Below are positions 28,673 to 36,040 of a DNA stretch of 64,000 nucleotides, in pieces. Position 1 is the stretch's first letter. Each line of letters starts with the position of its first letter. The translations under genes were made by a program, and so were the position numbers. Origin of the DNA: an uncultured Ruminococcus sp. (lineage in GTDB: Bacteria > Bacillota > Clostridia > Oscillospirales > Acutalibacteraceae); NCBI GenBank assembly GCA_902800065.1, contig CADCDE010000005.1, positions 38,352 through 102,351 on the forward strand. The letters are read 5' to 3'. Below the pieces are notes generated by a model that saw only the letters and a list, made by a program, of their open reading frames with translations, was not told the DNA's origin and ran no database searches.

Positions 28673-29395
28673 ATGGAAAAGCTGAAGGTGTATATATGCT
28701 GTTCGGTGTCACTGATATGTATATTTCTTTTTGGGGGATTATTATACACAGCGTTCAATTATGATGAAAGTATGAGTGTGTCGGCTGAAAATAAGAATGC
28801 TCCCGTAATAGTTATAGATGCAGGTCACGGCGGAGAGGACAGCGGTGCAGTCGATAACGGGATATTTGAAAAGGATATAAATCTGAGTATAGCGAAAAAA
28901 TTAAGGGATATGCTTGAAATAAGCGGATATAAAGTGAAAATGACAAGAGAAGATGATGTTTCGATATATGACAATACGGCTGAAAGTACAAGGGAAAAGA
29001 AAGTATCTGATTTGAAGAACAGGGTAAGTATTATAAATGAAAAAAGCAGTAATATACTTGTCAGCATACATCAGAATAAATTTGAACAGAGTCAATATTT
29101 TGGAACACAGATGTTTTATTCAAAGAATAATCCCAAAAGTGCAGTTTTGGCAGAGGAACTGAGGAAGTCTGTTACAGGGATGCTACAGCCGGACAATAAA
29201 AGAGAATTGAAATCAGCGGACAGCAGCATATATATTTTGAATAAAGCAGAAGTGCCGGCAGTTATCGTGGAATGTGGCTTTCTTTCCAATGCTGAGGAAG
29301 CAAAGAAATTATCGGATAATGATTATCAGCAAAAAATGGCATTTTCGATATACAGCGGTATATTGGGATATATAAATAAAAAAGGAATGGTTTGA
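28673..29395 (+). CDS. cwlD: N-acetylmuramoyl-L-alanine amidase, CwlD-like
   Basis: Zinc amidase (Amidase_3) of 240 residues that cuts the peptide stem from muramic acid. A membrane anchor or signal sequence occupies about residues 6-27. The catalytic domain starts with VIDAGHGGEDSGA, contains ILVSIHQNKF with the second His, and ends with AVIVECGFLSNAEEAKKL carrying the catalytic Glu. Size and N-terminal anchor suit CwlD, which forms muramic-delta-lactam in spore cortex, but another amidase of the family is possible. It precedes radA by 3 bp. Confidence 0.82.
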   Translation: MEKLKVYICCSVSLICIFLFGGLLYTAFNYDESMSVSAENKNAPVIVIDAGHGGEDSGAVDNGIFEKDINLSIAKKLRDMLEISGYKVKMTREDDVSIYDNTAESTREKKVSDLKNRVSIINEKSSNILVSIHQNKFEQSQYFGTQMFYSKNNPKSAVLAEELRKSVTGMLQPDNKRELKSADSSIYILNKAEVPAVIVECGFLSNAEEAKKLSDNDYQQKMAFSIYSGILGYINKKGMV

Positions 29396-29398
29396 GAA

Positions 29399-30778
29399 AT
29401 GGCAAATACGAAAGTGAAAAGTATGTATGTATGTTCGGAGTGCGGATATGAAAGTGTAAAATGGTACGGGAAATGTCCGGGGTGCGGTGAATGGAATACT
29501 CTCAATGAGGAAATAAAGGAAGTATCAAAGACAGGTTCACAGTCGCCTCAAAAAAGAGCAAGACCTTCTGCAATGCCTATGAAAATATCTGAAATTTCAA
29601 CGGAAGATGAAGAAAGATATTACACAGGCTCAAAGGAACTGGACAGAGTTCTGGGCGGAGGAATCGTCAAAGGTTCACTGGTATTATTGGGAGGAGACCC
29701 CGGCATAGGAAAGTCAACGATACTTTTGCAGATATGCAATCATCTGGGTAAAATACTGAAAATATTGTATATATCCGGAGAGGAATCCAAAAGGCAGATA
29801 AAATTAAGGGCTTCACGACTGGGGGTGAATTGTGATAATTTATTTGTGATGACGGAAACAGATGTAGAGATAATTGCAGAGCAAATACAGACAGAAAAGC
29901 CTGATTTGGTTATGATAGATTCGATACAGACGATGAATTATAAAGAATTGAGTTCAAGTCCGGGAAGTGTCACACAGGTAAGGGAATGTACGAATATATT
30001 GATGAGGGTATCAAAGTCGCTTGATATACCGTGTATAATAGTCGGTCATGTGAATAAAGACGGAGCAATAGCAGGTCCGAAAGTACTTGAACATATAGTT
30101 GACGCTGTATTGTATTTTGAGGGCGATAAACAGATGTCCTACAGGATTTTAAGAGCAGTGAAAAACAGGTATGGTTCGACCAATGAGATAGGCGTTTTTC
30201 AAATGGGTGATACAGGCTTGAGTGAGGTGGAAAATCCGTCACTGATGTTGTTATCGGGCAGACCGAAGAATGTATCTGGAACGTGTGTAGCGTGTACAAT
30301 GGAGGGTTCAAGACCTATATTGGCGGAAATACAGGGACTTGTGACAAATTCGGGATACGGAAATGCACGAAGAATGTGTACAGGGTTTGATTATAACAGG
30401 ATGTCAATGCTTTTGGCAGTGCTTGAAAAAAGATGTGGATATTTCTTTTCGAGCATGGACGCATATATCAATGTCATAGGCGGACTGAGACTTGATGAAC
30501 CTGCAACGGATTTAGCTGTATCAATGGCACTTGTGAGCAGTCTGAAAGATATGGTTGTACCGGAGGATGTATTGGCATTTGGTGAAGTGGGATTAACGGG
30601 CGAAATACGTTCAGTAAGCCGTGCGGCAGTCAGGGTATCAGAGGCGGCAAGACTTGGATTTAAAAAGTGCATAATGCCGTATCATAATATCAAAGGTCTT
30701 ACAGTACCGTCTGACAGTGATATCGAAATAATAGGGGTAAGGAGTATCAGAGAGGCAGTTGCTGTGCTTGGTGGATAA
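29399..30778 (+). CDS. radA: DNA repair protein RadA
   Basis: A RecA-like branch-migration helicase (Sms) of 459 residues. The N-terminal zinc finger reads CSECGYESVKWYGKCPGCGEW. Walker A is GGDPGIGKST near residue 100, and the RadA-specific KNRYGST motif follows near 255. The C-terminal Lon-protease-like domain (DLAVSMALVSSL, FGEVGLTGEIR) lacks a protease active site, as usual. It starts 3 bp after cwlD, so they are co-transcribed. Its 3' end overlaps a small antisense gene by 32 bp. Confidence 0.96.
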   Translation: MANTKVKSMYVCSECGYESVKWYGKCPGCGEWNTLNEEIKEVSKTGSQSPQKRARPSAMPMKISEISTEDEERYYTGSKELDRVLGGGIVKGSLVLLGGDPGIGKSTILLQICNHLGKILKILYISGEESKRQIKLRASRLGVNCDNLFVMTETDVEIIAEQIQTEKPDLVMIDSIQTMNYKELSSSPGSVTQVRECTNILMRVSKSLDIPCIIVGHVNKDGAIAGPKVLEHIVDAVLYFEGDKQMSYRILRAVKNRYGSTNEIGVFQMGDTGLSEVENPSLMLLSGRPKNVSGTCVACTMEGSRPILAEIQGLVTNSGYGNARRMCTGFDYNRMSMLLAVLEKRCGYFFSSMDAYINVIGGLRLDEPATDLAVSMALVSSLKDMVVPEDVLAFGEVGLTGEIRSVSRAAVRVSEAARLGFKKCIMPYHNIKGLTVPSDSDIEIIGVRSIREAVAVLGG

Positions 30779-30890
30779 TTTTATAGGCACAGGAATTATC
30801 AGAGCAGTTTGTAACGGATGATGTTTGTTCAAGAGTGCAGTAACCGTCCTTTTGATAAGCACAGTTTTCATTGCATGGAATAAATATCAT
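30747..30890 (-). CDS. Small Cys-rich protein (47 aa), family of unknown function
   Basis: A short gene encoding 47 residues. Five cysteines appear at positions 6, 10, 18, 29 and 34 in the pattern PCNENCAYQKDGYC...NCSDNSCAY. From memory, such proteins are common in Clostridia and often misnamed hydroxymyristoyl-ACP dehydratase; they probably bind a metal. GAGGTGAT on the minus strand lies 4-5 bp before the ATG. Its last ten residues overlap the end of radA on the other strand. Confidence 0.75.
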   Translation of the reverse strand: MIFIPCNENCAYQKDGYCTLEQTSSVTNCSDNSCAYKIIHQAQQLPL

Positions 30891-30941
30891 ATATTATCAC
30901 CTCAGAGATGATTATTGGAAATTATGGGAGGAAGTATACAA

Positions 30942-31355
30942 ATGGTCAGGGAAATAGTAAAAGATGTAATGGTTTTGATGAGAAAGTCTGAAACGGCAGA
31001 CAAGGAAGATTTGCAGACAGCGAGGGATTTATTGGACACACTTAATGCCAATAAAGAAATATGTGTAGGATTGGCGGCAAATATGATAGGAGTTCATAAG
31101 AATATCATAGCCGTGCAGATGGGAATGGTACCCGTGATAATGATAAATCCGAGTATCATTTCACATTCCAAAGAAAGCTATGAAACAGAGGAAGGCTGTT
31201 TGTCACTGGATGGAGTAAGAAAAACTGTAAGATGGAAGGAAATAGAAGTTGAATATAGTGATATGTTTTTAAAAAAACACAAAAATAAATACAGGGATTT
31301 CACGGCAGAGATAATACAGCATGAGATAGACCATTGCAAGGGGATAGTTATATAA
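30942..31355 (+). CDS. def: Peptide deformylase
   Basis: A metalloenzyme that removes the formyl group from nascent proteins. All three motifs are present in variant form: VGLAANMIG for motif 1 (usually GxGLAAxQ; here Asn replaces Gln), EEGCLSL for motif 2, and QHEIDHCKGI (HExxH) for motif 3. ATG 30942 is preceded by GGGAGGAAG at good spacing, giving 137 residues; upstream in-frame starts are less likely. The Gln-to-Asn change and the short C-terminus suggest a secondary, type III-like deformylase rather than the main one. Confidence 0.85.
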   Translation: MVREIVKDVMVLMRKSETADKEDLQTARDLLDTLNANKEICVGLAANMIGVHKNIIAVQMGMVPVIMINPSIISHSKESYETEEGCLSLDGVRKTVRWKEIEVEYSDMFLKKHKNKYRDFTAEIIQHEIDHCKGIVI

Positions 31356-31522
31356 AATTACTATTGTATCAAAAAACTAAAAATTAATAGTATGCTTGAT
31401 GTATTTTATATGAAAAATAAAAATATTATTTAATTCTTTAAAAGAATATTCAAGGGCGAATATTGTAATATTATTGAACAGGAAGAATTTTTTTAAAAGA
31501 AAAAGAATACGGAGGATTTTTT

Positions 31523-33169
31523 ATGACCGAGGTGGCAACACAAATAATCCTTGCATTGGGTGGTCTTGGACTTTTTCTGTACGGTATGAAGCTGCTTGGT
31601 GACGGTCTTGAGCTTGCGGCAGGTGCAAAGCTGAGAGTGATACTTGAAAAGCTGACATCAAACAAGTTTCTGGGAGCGTTGGTCGGTATAGTCGTAACAG
31701 CGATAATACAGAGTTCAACAGCCGTATCAGTAATGGTCGTGGGATTTGTGAATGCGGGATTGATGACGCTGACACAGGGCATGGGCGTAATAATGGGAGC
31801 GACAATAGGAACGACGGTAACGAGCCTTATATTGTCATTTAATATAGCCCAGTATATGCCTGTTCTTATATGTGTCGGAGCATTTATGGTAAGCTTGAGT
31901 AAAAAGAATAATACAAAGTATGTCGGGCAGATAATAGCCGGATTTGGTATATTATTCTTTGGAATGACAACAATGAGTGATAATCTGAAACCGTTAGCAT
32001 CGTCTGATTTTTTTCAGTCGATAATAACATCGGTAAGTGATCCGTTTATAGGAATAATATTTGGAACGTTATTTGCAGGAGTGGTTCAGAGTTCATCGGC
32101 AACAGTCGGTGTGTTGCAGGCGTTGGGTGCAGCAGGAGCATTGGCATTGCCAAATGCTGTATATATAGTATATGGAATACATATAGGAGCGTGTGTCACT
32201 TCTGTAATTTCTTCGATAGGAGCGACAAAGGCTGCTCGAAGAACTTCTCTTTCATATGTTATTTTTTGTTCGATAGGTGTACTGATGTTCACGTTGATAA
32301 CGATATTTACACCGTATGTTTTATGGATAGAAAATTCTACCGATAATGTATCGCTTCAAATATCGCTTGTACATATTATATTCAGTATAGTTTCAACTAT
32401 AGTTCTTTTACCGTGCAATGATCTTATTATAAAGATGTCATATATGATAATAAGAGGAGAGGAAAGCACAGACAAAGAGGCTTGTCATTTGAAATATGTT
32501 GATGAAAGAATCCTGAAAACGCCTCCTATTGCAGTGAATCAGATAACCAAAGAGATACAGAGAATGGGCAGGCTTGCAAGAAAGAATTTTATACTTTCGA
32601 TGGAAGCCTTGCTGGAGCAGGACAAGAATAAGATAGAGCAGGTTGAATCAAATGAGGAGGTAATAGATTATCTCAATCACACGATAGCAGGATATCTTGT
32701 CAAGATAAATGCTCTTGCGATAGAGGATGCAGACCGTGAAAAGATAGGCAAATTTTACCATGTAGTGAGTGACATGGAGAGAATAGGCGACCATGCCGAG
32801 AATATTTGTGAAATAGCAAGTATGCAGATAGAAAAGAATGAATCATTCAGTGAAAAAGCTGTTAATGAGATAAATGAACTGAAAGAGCTTGTAACAAGTG
32901 TTATAGACAATTCACTGAAGATATTTGACGGAGAATCCCGTGACAGGGATATGTTCAAGTTGGTTGGAGATACCGAACAGCAGATAGACGATAAGACCGA
33001 GCTTTTTAAAGATAGACATATTGACCGTTTGCGTAACGGAGAATGTGATGCAACAGTCGGAACACTTTTTATGGAGCTTTTGACAAATCTTGAAAGAATA
33101 GCCGATCATAGTACGAATATAGCATTTTCATTTTTTCCTAATTTCAAGCCTATACAGAAGGGATCGTAA
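31523..33169 (+). CDS. Na+/phosphate cotransporter family protein with PhoU-like domain
   Basis: A 548-residue membrane protein. Two inverted Na/Pi repeats are visible through their QSS motifs: IIQSSTAVSVMVVGFVNAG in the first and VVQSSSATVGVLQALGAAG in the second. About residues 345-540 form a helical PhoU-like cytoplasmic domain (MERIGDHAENICEIA, NLERIADHSTNIAF). It probably takes up phosphate with sodium, with the PhoU part regulating it. It stands alone after an AT-rich 167-bp gap with ACGGAGG before the ATG. Confidence 0.92.
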   Translation: MTEVATQIILALGGLGLFLYGMKLLGDGLELAAGAKLRVILEKLTSNKFLGALVGIVVTAIIQSSTAVSVMVVGFVNAGLMTLTQGMGVIMGATIGTTVTSLILSFNIAQYMPVLICVGAFMVSLSKKNNTKYVGQIIAGFGILFFGMTTMSDNLKPLASSDFFQSIITSVSDPFIGIIFGTLFAGVVQSSSATVGVLQALGAAGALALPNAVYIVYGIHIGACVTSVISSIGATKAARRTSLSYVIFCSIGVLMFTLITIFTPYVLWIENSTDNVSLQISLVHIIFSIVSTIVLLPCNDLIIKMSYMIIRGEESTDKEACHLKYVDERILKTPPIAVNQITKEIQRMGRLARKNFILSMEALLEQDKNKIEQVESNEEVIDYLNHTIAGYLVKINALAIEDADREKIGKFYHVVSDMERIGDHAENICEIASMQIEKNESFSEKAVNEINELKELVTSVIDNSLKIFDGESRDRDMFKLVGDTEQQIDDKTELFKDRHIDRLRNGECDATVGTLFMELLTNLERIADHSTNIAFSFFPNFKPIQKGS

Positions 33170-33255
33170 ATTAGCCTGTACGATTTTTTCGTTGGCTGAA
33201 CTGCTGGCGGAAAAATTTGTATAATATATTTTTTAGAGAAAACGGAGGAATTATT

Positions 33256-34173
33256 ATGTATTGTAAACAGTGCGGTCATCAGCTTGATGACAATTCAGCG
33301 TCATGTCCTAACTGTGGAATGGAAAAGGGCTTCGGAATAGGTTTTTGTCCGAACTGCGGTACCCCCAAGACTGATTCAGGTAATTTTTGTTCTGACTGCG
33401 GATTCAACTTTGCAGTCTCAGGTACTGTAGTATCAAGCAGTTATGCAGATACACCTGCTCCTGCCCCTGCAAATTATGTTGCTCCTGTACAGAATAATAT
33501 GCCGAATTCATCCGGATTTGACTTCAAGTCATATATGCTTGAAAGCCTGAACAATGCAAAGTCTGTTATAGCAATGCCCGATAAATTGAAAATGGGACTT
33601 CGTTACGGTTCATATGCAGTATCTGTGCTTATATTCCTGTTTATGCTGTTCCCTGTTGTAACTGTCAGTGTTGATGCAATGTTATATTCTGATAGCCGGC
33701 CATTTAATCTTTTCGGAGTTTCGGCATTTGGTGCAACTATGTATTTGTTTGCATTTCTTGCAGCACTTGCAACATTTTTGCCTCATGTTCAGAATTTTAT
33801 AAAAGACAATCCCAAGCTCGAACCTTTTGCATATCTTATAGTACCGTTTTTGGAGCTTGTCGGAATGTTGAGCTTCTTCATAGGTATTGGTAATGCGAAA
33901 TCAAAAATACCTGATCTTTTCAGTGATAATATAAAAGTAAATATGACATTTTTGGGAGTAGTGATAATTATCCTTTCACTTGCCGGTATAGGTGCAGCAG
34001 TGTATCATTTCATAAAATATGATCTTGCTTATATGAAGGTAAATAATCCTTTTGTAGGAAACGTCAGCAAAAAGCCTACTGACAGTATAACGGATGCCAT
34101 GAACGGTGATACATATAATAATACTGTGTACAGAGGCGATGATGTAAACAAGAATAATAATGGTCAGTATTGA
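33256..34173 (+). CDS. Zinc-ribbon membrane protein of unknown function
   Basis: A 305-residue protein. Two double-Cys zinc ribbons open it: CKQCGHQLDDNSASCPNCG and CPNCGTPKTDSGNFCSDCG. A Pro/Ala-rich linker follows, then four likely membrane segments between about residues 115 and 260, and a polar Asn-rich tail. Such zinc_ribbon_2 membrane proteins are common in Firmicutes and are without known function. ACGGAGGA lies before ATG 33256; the longer frame from 33217 has no ribosome site. A terminator hairpin follows and faces coaX. Confidence 0.8.
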   Translation: MYCKQCGHQLDDNSASCPNCGMEKGFGIGFCPNCGTPKTDSGNFCSDCGFNFAVSGTVVSSSYADTPAPAPANYVAPVQNNMPNSSGFDFKSYMLESLNNAKSVIAMPDKLKMGLRYGSYAVSVLIFLFMLFPVVTVSVDAMLYSDSRPFNLFGVSAFGATMYLFAFLAALATFLPHVQNFIKDNPKLEPFAYLIVPFLELVGMLSFFIGIGNAKSKIPDLFSDNIKVNMTFLGVVIIILSLAGIGAAVYHFIKYDLAYMKVNNPFVGNVSKKPTDSITDAMNGDTYNNTVYRGDDVNKNNNGQY

Positions 34174-34188
34174 TCAAATACAAAAACA

Positions 34189-34219
34189 GACCGGGCAGTC
34201 CGAATGGGATTGTCCGGTC
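34189..34219. terminator. Hairpin between convergent genes (zinc-ribbon gene and coaX)
   Basis: GACCGG and CCGGTC enclose an inner GGCAGTCC/GGGATTGTCC part, making an imperfect stem. A-rich sequence precedes it and T-rich sequence follows it, so it can end transcripts from either side. Confidence 0.6.
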
Positions 34220-34225
34220 ATTTGA

Positions 34226-34990
34226 TTATTTGTTTTTATTATAAATTATCTCAAGACCATAGAGAAGAAGCTCATCATTAAGTATGATATCATGCCTGCA
34301 GTGAGGGATGATAACAGGTGAGATACCGCCTGTGGCAATAATCGTTGGAGTGCCGTCTATCTCAAGGGACATTATGTCGAGCAAGCCGTCTATCATAGCG
34401 GCATTTCCAAGAACAATGCCTGAACGCATACAGTCAATGGTGTTTGTACCGATAGATTTTCTTGGAGGCTCAAGTGCAATGCCCTGAAGCTGAGCGGCAT
34501 TTTTGGTAAGTGATTCCATAGAGACCTTTACACCGGGTATTATCACACCGCCGCGATAACATGAGTCTTTGTCAACGACACAGATAGTTGTAGCGGTTCC
34601 CATGTCTATTACCATAAGAGGTTTTGGATAAAGTGCGATAGCGGCGACTGCACCGACAACGAGGTCACTGCCGAGCTGTGCAGGATTATCTATTTTGATA
34701 TTGAGACCTGTTTTTATTCCCGGACCGACTATCAGAGGAATATGGGATATAACTTTTTTGACAGCGAGTTTGAGTATTTCATTGAGCTGAGGGACAACCG
34801 AGGAGATTATACCGCCTTCAAAGTCATCAAGAGAAAGGTGATTCAGTTCAATAAGAATTTTTATCTGAACGGCATATTCATCGGCAGTTTTGTTTTTGTC
34901 AGTGCCGATACGGGATATAAAGGCGGTTCTGCCGTCAGCGATACCACCAAATACTATATTTGTGTTTCCTACATCAATAGCCAATATCAT
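34226..34990 (-). CDS. coaX: Type III pantothenate kinase
   Basis: Phosphorylates pantothenate, the first step of coenzyme A synthesis. The 254 residues show the ASKHA-fold phosphate motif DVGNTNIVFGG at the N-terminus, GPGIKTGLNI, and VIDMGTATTICVVD with the catalytic Asp, then RGGVIIPGV. CoaX needs a monovalent cation and resists feedback by CoA. Its start overlaps the mscS stop by 4 bp, so the two are an operon. No other CoA gene is close. Confidence 0.95.
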   Translation of the reverse strand: MILAIDVGNTNIVFGGIADGRTAFISRIGTDKNKTADEYAVQIKILIELNHLSLDDFEGGIISSVVPQLNEILKLAVKKVISHIPLIVGPGIKTGLNIKIDNPAQLGSDLVVGAVAAIALYPKPLMVIDMGTATTICVVDKDSCYRGGVIIPGVKVSMESLTKNAAQLQGIALEPPRKSIGTNTIDCMRSGIVLGNAAMIDGLLDIMSLEIDGTPTIIATGGISPVIIPHCRHDIILNDELLLYGLEIIYNKNK

Positions 34991-35886
34991 TTTTTAAACT
35001 TCTCCTTTGCATTGTTTTCGTTTTGGATAAGATGTACATCAAGCTGATTGAACGGGATAGAGATACCGTTTTGTTCAAGTGCAGTTTTTATCATTTCCTG
35101 AAGGGAATAAAAGACCTTCCAGTAATCCTGAGATGCACACCATACCCATACACTCAGATCGACACTGCTTTCATTGAGCTTTTCAACGGCAACACGGTTG
35201 TTTTTTTCCTTGATAACAGGCTCGTAATTGTTAATTATTTCCATAATAACATTACGGGCTTTTTCAATATCCTCCGAATAGGATATGGGGATGATAAGAT
35301 CAATTCGTCTTTCCTCACGGACAAAGTAATTTGTTATATTATTTGATGTAAGACGGGAATTGGGGATAAGAATTTCTTTGTTGTCGTAAGTGCAGAGAGT
35401 AGTGTACATCATGTCTATTCTAACGATATTGCCTTTGAGTCCCTCGGTTTCAATGTAGTCACCGACCTTGAGTTTTTTGTTGATGATGATTAGCATACCG
35501 CTTGCGACATTTGCAAGACTGTCTTTGAGAGCAAGACCGATGGCAAAGGTTGCGGCACTGACAGTGGCAATAAGTGTAGTGATGTCGAATCCGATAGTAG
35601 AGAGTACGCATAATATAACAAGGACTTTGAGAACAGCATTTGCCGTTGAATTAAAAAAAGATATGACAGTTTTATCAACTTTAGCTCCTGTCATAGCCCT
35701 TACAACTATTTTGCATATAAGCTTGGTGAGCCACCAACCGAGAATAAAAATTATCAGTCCCGCAATAAGCTTCGGAAAACCACCTAAAAGCCAGTTATAT
35801 GCACTTTCAAGCCATTTTTGAGCGATAGAGAGATTTTTTTCTACATCATTGTCAATGCTTATTACCTCATCAAGAATAAAATACAT
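34987..35886 (-). CDS. Small-conductance mechanosensitive channel (MscS family)
   Basis: A 299-residue channel that opens on osmotic downshock. Three membrane segments lie at about residues 30-130, followed by the pore-lining helix, rich in Ala and Gly (ATFAIGLALKDSLANVASG), and the soluble vestibule domain starting VGDYIETEGLKGNIVRI. The minus-strand start has AAAGGAGG 8-9 bp upstream. It is the first gene of a two-gene unit with coaX, and is divergent from the MORN gene. Confidence 0.92.
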   Translation of the reverse strand: MYFILDEVISIDNDVEKNLSIAQKWLESAYNWLLGGFPKLIAGLIIFILGWWLTKLICKIVVRAMTGAKVDKTVISFFNSTANAVLKVLVILCVLSTIGFDITTLIATVSAATFAIGLALKDSLANVASGMLIIINKKLKVGDYIETEGLKGNIVRIDMMYTTLCTYDNKEILIPNSRLTSNNITNYFVREERRIDLIIPISYSEDIEKARNVIMEIINNYEPVIKEKNNRVAVEKLNESSVDLSVWVWCASQDYWKVFYSLQEMIKTALEQNGISIPFNQLDVHLIQNENNAKEKFKK

Positions 35887-35974
35887 TTTTTTAGCCTCCT
35901 TTATATTTTTTTATGTTTATTATAGCATATAATAAATGAATTTAAAAGAAAAAAATGTTATATTTTTGTAACTC

Positions 35975-36003
35975 TTGAAAAAAAGTGTAAGTTATTGTAT
36001 TAT
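35975..36003 (+). promoter_or_regulatory. Promoter of the MORN-protein gene
   Basis: TTGAAA at 35975-35980 and TATTAT at 35998-36003 are 17 bp apart, ending about 37 bp before the start codon. The gap between mscS and this gene is AT-rich throughout, so the call is moderate. Confidence 0.5.
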
Positions 36004-36040
36004 TTTATATATAGAGTAAAAGCGTTGGAGGACTTTCAAA

